Position numbers and translations under genes: made by a program
Assembly (NCBI RefSeq): GCF_900104965.1
Contig: NZ_LT629757.1
Coordinates: 186,001 to 250,000 of the forward strand
Origin: Nocardioides scoriae
GTDB taxonomy: Bacteria > Actinomycetota > Actinomycetes > Propionibacteriales > Nocardioidaceae
Direction of reading: 5' to 3'
DNA: 64,000 bases
Shown here: positions 60,265-64,000 of the stretch, piece after piece
Layout: each line of letters starts with the position of its first letter
Position numbering within the stretch: the stretch's first letter is position 1
Notes under the pieces: model-generated
The model's input: the letters and a program-made list of their open reading frames with translations, nothing else
The model's database searches: none
Told to the model about the DNA's origin: nothing

Positions 60265-60730
60265 TCACACCCCTCCGCGGACCCAGACCGAACGCCGTTC
60301 AGCTAGGCCCCACAGTCCCGCCCGGCGATAGTTGATACGCAAGTCGACCAGGTTTGGCACACAAGCGGTCAGGGTGTCGCCGGGCCTTATCAGCACGCCG
60401 CGCCACGTGGGGCTTGCGGTATCCACTCGCTGCATCTCGGACATCTCATCGTCGAGGTGTAGGTCGAGCCCGCGCTCCTCGTACAGTCCCGGTCGAAGGT
60501 CCAGCCATGGTCCGTTGGGGTCGTTGAGGGTCTCAGTTGCGTAGTACTTCGCGCTGGTGATCTTGATCGACAGCGGCGAGTCGTTCGTCAACTGCCAGGT
60601 GTCATTCACCGGCCGACCGTCATGGTCTCGGATGACCTTCCCTCGAATCAGGACGACCCCCCCGCGGGAGCACCGCCCACAGGCCCATCCCTGTGCCAAT
60701 GGCGAGGAGGACGTCGACGAGGTACGACAC
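60265..60730 (-). pseudogene. Hypothetical membrane-anchored protein, probable frameshift
   Basis: The C-terminal frame (from about 60660 down) encodes VVLIRGKVIRDHDGRPVNDTW, then SIKITSAKYYATE and a domain similar in layout to the gene at 59.7 kb. The frame upstream from GTG 60730 encodes a good membrane helix (SYLVDVLLAIGTGMGLWAVLP), but is one base out; both join if the run of seven C at 60657-60663 had six. The joined protein would have 154 residues. Without the shift, an ATG in the C-terminal frame at 60699 gives a 144-residue protein with no helix. Confidence 0.6.
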
Positions 60731-61181
60731 GAACCGACGCTAGCGGTTCAGGACCTTTGCTGGTCAGCATTGCCTAGCGCAGTTGGGCGGTTGCAAGTGC
60801 GCCGCGCCGCCAGCAGTACACGTAGGCGCTAGCCCGACCCATCAGTGCGCGGCCGGGGAGGACGGCGCGCCAGCGCCGCCCGCAGTCCGGGCGCCGCACC
60901 GGCGGAGCCGGTGCCTTGACGGAGTAAAGAAAGTTCTCACCAACGAGGCGTGCGCGGTGGATGTGGATCAGTGCCAAAGCCTCCTAGCGTCGAGAGCTGG
61001 TTTCCCGTGCCAGACGTGGGACTGACCGGTGGGACGAGGAACCGGACGGGGCATGGCGGCGGCCTCCCGGATGTGGGTGGGGCCATCGTTCGGGAGGCCG
61101 CCACCGCCAGCATATCGGCATGGCTGGTGGCTCAACTGAGTCGACTGAAGTACGTCTAACTGGCCCTCAGGACCTTTAAGC
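60731..61181. other. Gene-free stretch with two hairpins
   Basis: No convincing gene. A hairpin at 60896-60914 (GCACCGGC-GGA-GCCGGTGC) is followed by TTGACG. A second inverted repeat is listed separately. Confidence 0.5.
61058..61102. repeat. Perfect 12-bp inverted repeat
   Basis: GGCGGCCTCCCG at 61058-61069 and CGGGAGGCCGCC at 61091-61102 enclose 21 bases. It may be a terminator or the remains of a mobile element; nothing else marks it. Confidence 0.55.
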
Positions 61182-61204
61182 CCAGGCTCCCGCCGGGACC
61201 CTGG
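61182..61204 (-). terminator. Hairpin after the gtrA-like gene
   Basis: A 10-bp stem with one mismatch (CCAGGGTCCC / GGGAGCCTGG on the minus strand) and loop GGC, 18 bases after the stop of the last gene of the minus-strand operon. Confidence 0.5.
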
Positions 61205-61221
61205 ATCCAGTGTCCTGACCT

Positions 61222-61734
61222 CTATCGGAGGGCGTCGACCAGGTCGCGCTCCTCGTCAAATTGCCCGTTGGGGGCTCCGGGGAAGACCCATCGCTCGTAG
61301 GCCCAGAAGCGGAACAGGGTCCCGAGGGCCAGTCCCACGACGTTGGAGGAGATGTTCTCGGCCAGAGGTGAGGTGAGCGCAAGCAGGTAGGTGGAGACGT
61401 AGAGGCAGCCGAGGCTGATCGCCAGCCCGATCCCGTTGAAGACGAAGAACAGGACGTACGCCGTCCGGGCGCCGTGCTGGCTCTGGCGCTCGGAGAAGGT
61501 CCACGACCGGTTGCCGAGGAAGGCGACGGTGGTCGCGACCGCCACCGAGATGGTCTTGGACGTCAGGGGCCCGAGGTCCAGGGCGTGGCGGGCGAGGTTG
61601 AACAGCCCGACGTCGACCACGAAGGCGAGCAGGCCGATGAGACCGAAGCGGGCGACGAGCTGCACCCCGGACCCCATCAGCCGGGTCAGGTCGAGCCGTC
61701 GGCCGGCACGTCGGAGCTGGTCGCGGGCGCTCAC
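61222..61734 (-). CDS. GtrA-family membrane protein
   Basis: A protein of 170 residues with four helices. The GtrA pattern is clear: FGLIGLLAFVVDVGLFNLARH, then VAVATTVAFLGNRSWTFSE and FRFWAYERWVFP. GtrA proteins are thought to flip lipid-linked sugars or assist in surface glycan synthesis. GTG start in GTGA overlap with the sortase; it is last in the operon. Confidence 0.88.
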   Translation of the reverse strand: MSARDQLRRAGRRLDLTRLMGSGVQLVARFGLIGLLAFVVDVGLFNLARHALDLGPLTSKTISVAVATTVAFLGNRSWTFSERQSQHGARTAYVLFFVFNGIGLAISLGCLYVSTYLLALTSPLAENISSNVVGLALGTLFRFWAYERWVFPGAPNGQFDEERDLVDALR

Positions 61735-62372
61735 GCGGTCACCTCGCTGGCGTAGACGACGAAGTTGTCCTGGTAGCCGCCCGCCGACTCGACGTAGGGA
61801 CCGTCGCAGGTGATCAGCCGCAGCTGGGCGTCCGGGGTGGGGCCGTAGACGTCCCGGGTGGGGAACCCGTCCTTCGGGACCACCTGGGTGCGGTCGACCT
61901 GGAAGCGGACGGTGGCTCCGTCGGCCTGGTCGACCTCGATGGTGTCACCGGGTCGCAGGTCGCTCAGCCGGGCGAACACGGCCGGCCCGTCGGGTGAGTC
62001 GACGTGACCGGCGATGACGGCCGGGCCGGGCGCTCCGGGCGCGGTGCCGTCGGCGAACCAGCCGGCCTGCTGCCACGCGCGGGGCGCCTCGAGCTGGCCG
62101 CGGCGGTCGGTGCGCAGTTCCTCGAGGGTGGAGCTGACGTCCAGCGACGGGATCCGGACGCGGACGGGTGCGGCGTCACCGGACCGCTCGGGGGTGACGA
62201 GGAGGTCCTCGGACGCGGAGGTCGAGGCCGGCGGTTCCGCTCGCGCCGCCACGGGGGAGTCCGGCACCGGAGCGGTGGTGGCCGGGCGGTGCGTGACGAG
62301 CAGGACGAGCGCGACGGCAGCGACGACCACCAGGCCGAGCAGGGCCACCAGGCCTGGGCGCAAGCGGGTCAT
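61731..62372 (-). CDS. Class F sortase
   Basis: A protein of 213 residues with one N-terminal helix and a sortase domain: His in AVIAGHVDS and Cys in LRLITCDGPY. In the final strand the sequence is GGYQDNFVVYA; an obvious catalytic Arg is not visible there. The likely substrate is the DUF4397 protein encoded first in the operon. ATG start overlaps the GH8 stop as ATGA. Confidence 0.88.
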   Translation of the reverse strand: MTRLRPGLVALLGLVVVAAVALVLLVTHRPATTAPVPDSPVAARAEPPASTSASEDLLVTPERSGDAAPVRVRIPSLDVSSTLEELRTDRRGQLEAPRAWQQAGWFADGTAPGAPGPAVIAGHVDSPDGPAVFARLSDLRPGDTIEVDQADGATVRFQVDRTQVVPKDGFPTRDVYGPTPDAQLRLITCDGPYVESAGGYQDNFVVYASEVTA

Positions 62373-63523
62373 CGGGAGTCCTCCAGGAGGGGGCAGCCGC
62401 CGAGGGCGGGGTCGGTGAGCAGCATCGGGCCCAGCACGGTCCACGCGTCCCCGTAGTAGGTGGGGGACTGCTGCTGCTGGTCCCCGGCCCGGCGGATCTC
62501 CTCGACCGCCCGTGCGTCCTGACCTGCCGCGGCCAGGCCGGAGGCCTGCGCGACGGTGACCAGGGGGCTCGAGACATCGGTCTGGGGCGAGCCGGCGAGG
62601 TCGTAGGTGGCGACGGCGGGTCGGCCGCTGCGGGCCACGACCTCGGCCAGGTCGGTGGCGAGCCGGCGGTCGACGGGGTCGCACGACTCGGCGTGGCGCA
62701 GCACCGTGCGCGCGGCGTCGTAGCTGTACTGCACCGGCTGGCCGCCGGGTCCGTTGACGGCACGGACGGTGCCGTCCTCGTCGAGCTGGGCCCAGTCCGG
62801 GGGCAGCTGCCCGTCGCGGGTCAGGGAATCGACGGCGGCGCGTGAGCCTCGCTCCACCTGGGTCCAACGAGGATCGCCGGAGGCCCGGGCCAGCACGTCG
62901 GTCGCCGCCGGGGAGACGTAGCTGGGGTTGAAGGAGTACGGCGCGTCGGTGGCCCACTGGCCGGCCACGAGCACCAGGCCCGCGGGCGTGGACACGGTCT
63001 CGTGGTCCAGGATCGCCCGCCCGAGCTCCACGCCGGCCTCGACGTAGGACGGGCGACCGAACGCGTCACCGGCCTGCACCAGGGCGCGGGCGATGTCGAG
63101 GTCGGCGTCGGCGGCGGAGGAGGGATCGACCACGGAGCCGTCCTGCCACCGCCAGCTGATCAAGCCGTCGTCGCGTCCGAGGTTCTCCCGGGTCCAGCGC
63201 CACAGCTCCTCGAAGGCCTCCCGGTCGTCGGCGCCGAGGGCGATGAGCATGCCGTAGGCCTGCCCCTCGCTCACGGTGTCCCCACCCTGGTCGGTGCGGA
63301 CGACCCGACCGGCGTCGACGTAGGTGTCCAGGAACGCCCGGGCGTCGATCGTGGTGGCGCGCGCCGCCAACGGGGTGCGGGGCTGCTCCGCGGACTCCGG
63401 GACGTCGCCCCGGGTGACGACCACGGCGAGGACCCCCGCGACCAGGACGCTGAGGAGGCTGACGGCCACCCACGGCACGAGGTGCCGGGACGGGCCGCGG
63501 CCTCGGTCGTCGCGGCCCCTCAC
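62369..63523 (-). CDS. Glycoside hydrolase family 8 (endoglucanase-like)
   Basis: A protein of 384 residues. A cytoplasmic tail and one helix (PWVAVSLLSVLVAGVLAVVV) anchor a GH8 domain outside: the general acid Glu is in TVSEGQAYGM, and the Asp motif in ADADLDIARAL; FNPSYVSPAA and TYYGDAWTVLG are also typical. It may cut beta-1,4-glucans such as cellulose or related exopolysaccharide. No cellulose synthase is visible in the window. GTG start in overlap with the DUF4397 gene. Confidence 0.88.
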   Translation of the reverse strand: MRGRDDRGRGPSRHLVPWVAVSLLSVLVAGVLAVVVTRGDVPESAEQPRTPLAARATTIDARAFLDTYVDAGRVVRTDQGGDTVSEGQAYGMLIALGADDREAFEELWRWTRENLGRDDGLISWRWQDGSVVDPSSAADADLDIARALVQAGDAFGRPSYVEAGVELGRAILDHETVSTPAGLVLVAGQWATDAPYSFNPSYVSPAATDVLARASGDPRWTQVERGSRAAVDSLTRDGQLPPDWAQLDEDGTVRAVNGPGGQPVQYSYDAARTVLRHAESCDPVDRRLATDLAEVVARSGRPAVATYDLAGSPQTDVSSPLVTVAQASGLAAAGQDARAVEEIRRAGDQQQQSPTYYGDAWTVLGPMLLTDPALGGCPLLEDSR

Positions 63524-64000
63524 GCAGTCACCCTGCGACGCAGGAGGAGGACGCCGCCAGCAGCGACGGCGGCGGCCAGCAGGGTCGCGAGGGTGCCGGT
63601 GCCGCCGTCCTGGCTGTCGGCCAGGCCGCCGGCTCCGGTGTCGACGCCGCCCGTGGGCATCGCGCCGTCGGCGGCGGTCGAGCTGCCGCTGTCCTGGACC
63701 GCCTTGAGCTCGAGACCTCCCTGCGCGTCGTTGAGCGCGACGAGCGTGTAGACGCCCCCGGCCTCGACGGGGACCCGACGGGTCACGGAGCCCTCGCCGT
63801 CGCTGCCGGCGACCTGGACGGACCAGGTCTGCGCGCCCACGTCGGCGTACCCGGTGGAGGAGCCGGTGGTCACGTCCTGCGCCAGGGTGGGGCCCGCGAC
63901 GACCTTGGCGTCGACGGTCCCCGGGTCGGTGGCGGCCGAGACCAGGCGGACCTTGGCCTGCCCGGCGGGAGGTGCGGTGAGGTCGTCGGACAGGACGGTG
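63520..64000 (-). CDS. DUF4397 surface protein, 5' end outside the window
   Basis: Partial: the frame is open to the right edge (first codon at 63999). It has a DUF4397 repeat (AKVRLVSAATDPGTVDAKVV, then GSSTGYADVGAQTWSVQV). The C-terminus has a Gly-rich stretch (MPTGGVDTGAGG), a helix (LATLLAAAVAAGGVLLL) and RRR, the layout of a sortase sorting signal. It is first of the visible operon genes and probably anchored by the sortase two genes on. Confidence 0.85.
   Translation of the reverse strand, partial: TVLSDDLTAPPAGQAKVRLVSAATDPGTVDAKVVAGPTLAQDVTTGSSTGYADVGAQTWSVQVAGSDGEGSVTRRVPVEAGGVYTLVALNDAQGGLELKAVQDSGSSTAADGAMPTGGVDTGAGGLADSQDGGTGTLATLLAAAVAAGGVLLLRRRVTA

Noticed and set aside
60774-60977. 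Small minus-strand protein
   Set aside because: It spans a hairpin, and has no ribosome site or pattern.

Overview
This window is high-GC actinobacterial chromosome. GTG starts are frequent, neighbouring genes often overlap as GTGA or ATGA, and many proteins are of types common in Nocardioides and relatives (family Nocardioidaceae); the genus is an inference from gene content. Three anchors fix the identity. The block clpS - DUF2017 - mec - cysO - cysM - (two membrane genes) - murI - metallo-beta-lactamase-fold protein - rph - rdgB, with pncB divergent, is the order known from Mycobacterium tuberculosis Rv1330c-Rv1341. There is one tRNA-Leu(UAG), and a SigE-family sigma factor.

Layout. 1-6.2 kb: 3' part of a membrane GAF histidine kinase, small conserved proteins (YCII, DUF1905, CsbD-like, coiled coil), an epimerase and a VOC protein. 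6.2-9.4 kb: tyrosine/homogentisate catabolism (hmgA divergent from an unknown gene plus fahA). 9.5-16.6 kb: a membrane protein, a GH13 alpha-glucosidase, then a sugar ABC operon (binding protein, two permeases, ATPase) behind a CRP/GlxR-like site. 16.6-21.2 kb: ParB-like protein, phosphoesterase, enoyl-CoA hydratase, an array of palindromic repeats, and pncB-pncA (NAD salvage). 21.2-33.5 kb: the conserved block above, interrupted between the MBL gene and rph by about 6 kb of amide-use genes (AmiC-like sensor, APC permease, acetamidase/formamidase, MarR regulator) and an ABC exporter. 33.5-37.3 kb: tRNA-Leu, peroxiredoxin, and a CbiMNQO-type metal transporter behind a sequence matching the Nur (nickel repressor) box, so nickel is the likeliest cargo. 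37.3-48.3 kb: histidine kinase, small envelope proteins, a DUF4397-sortase module, a frameshifted SigE-family sigma gene with its probable partner, and a TetR-controlled flavoprotein.

48.8-54.8 kb is a signalling cluster: a lipoprotein, a PAS histidine kinase, an EAL-DICT-LOV-GGDEF protein that could couple blue light to cyclic-di-GMP, and a GAF-ANTAR RNA-binding regulator. 54.8-61.2 kb is different: gene-poor, less GC-rich in places, holding a secreted subtilisin with a Trp-rich tail and several short unknown genes. It carries two diverged repeats of about 210 bp, each made of a tRNA 3' half and a terminator hairpin, 4.3 kb apart. These look like old attachment-site scars of integrated elements; no integrase is present.

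61.2-64 kb: a tightly overlapping minus-strand operon of DUF4397 surface protein, GH8 glucanase, class F sortase and GtrA-like flippase, cut by the window end. It parallels the DUF4397-sortase module at 41-43 kb.

Limits: all calls come from reading the sequence and from memory of protein families. No searches were run, so family names for small or unknown proteins are tentative.
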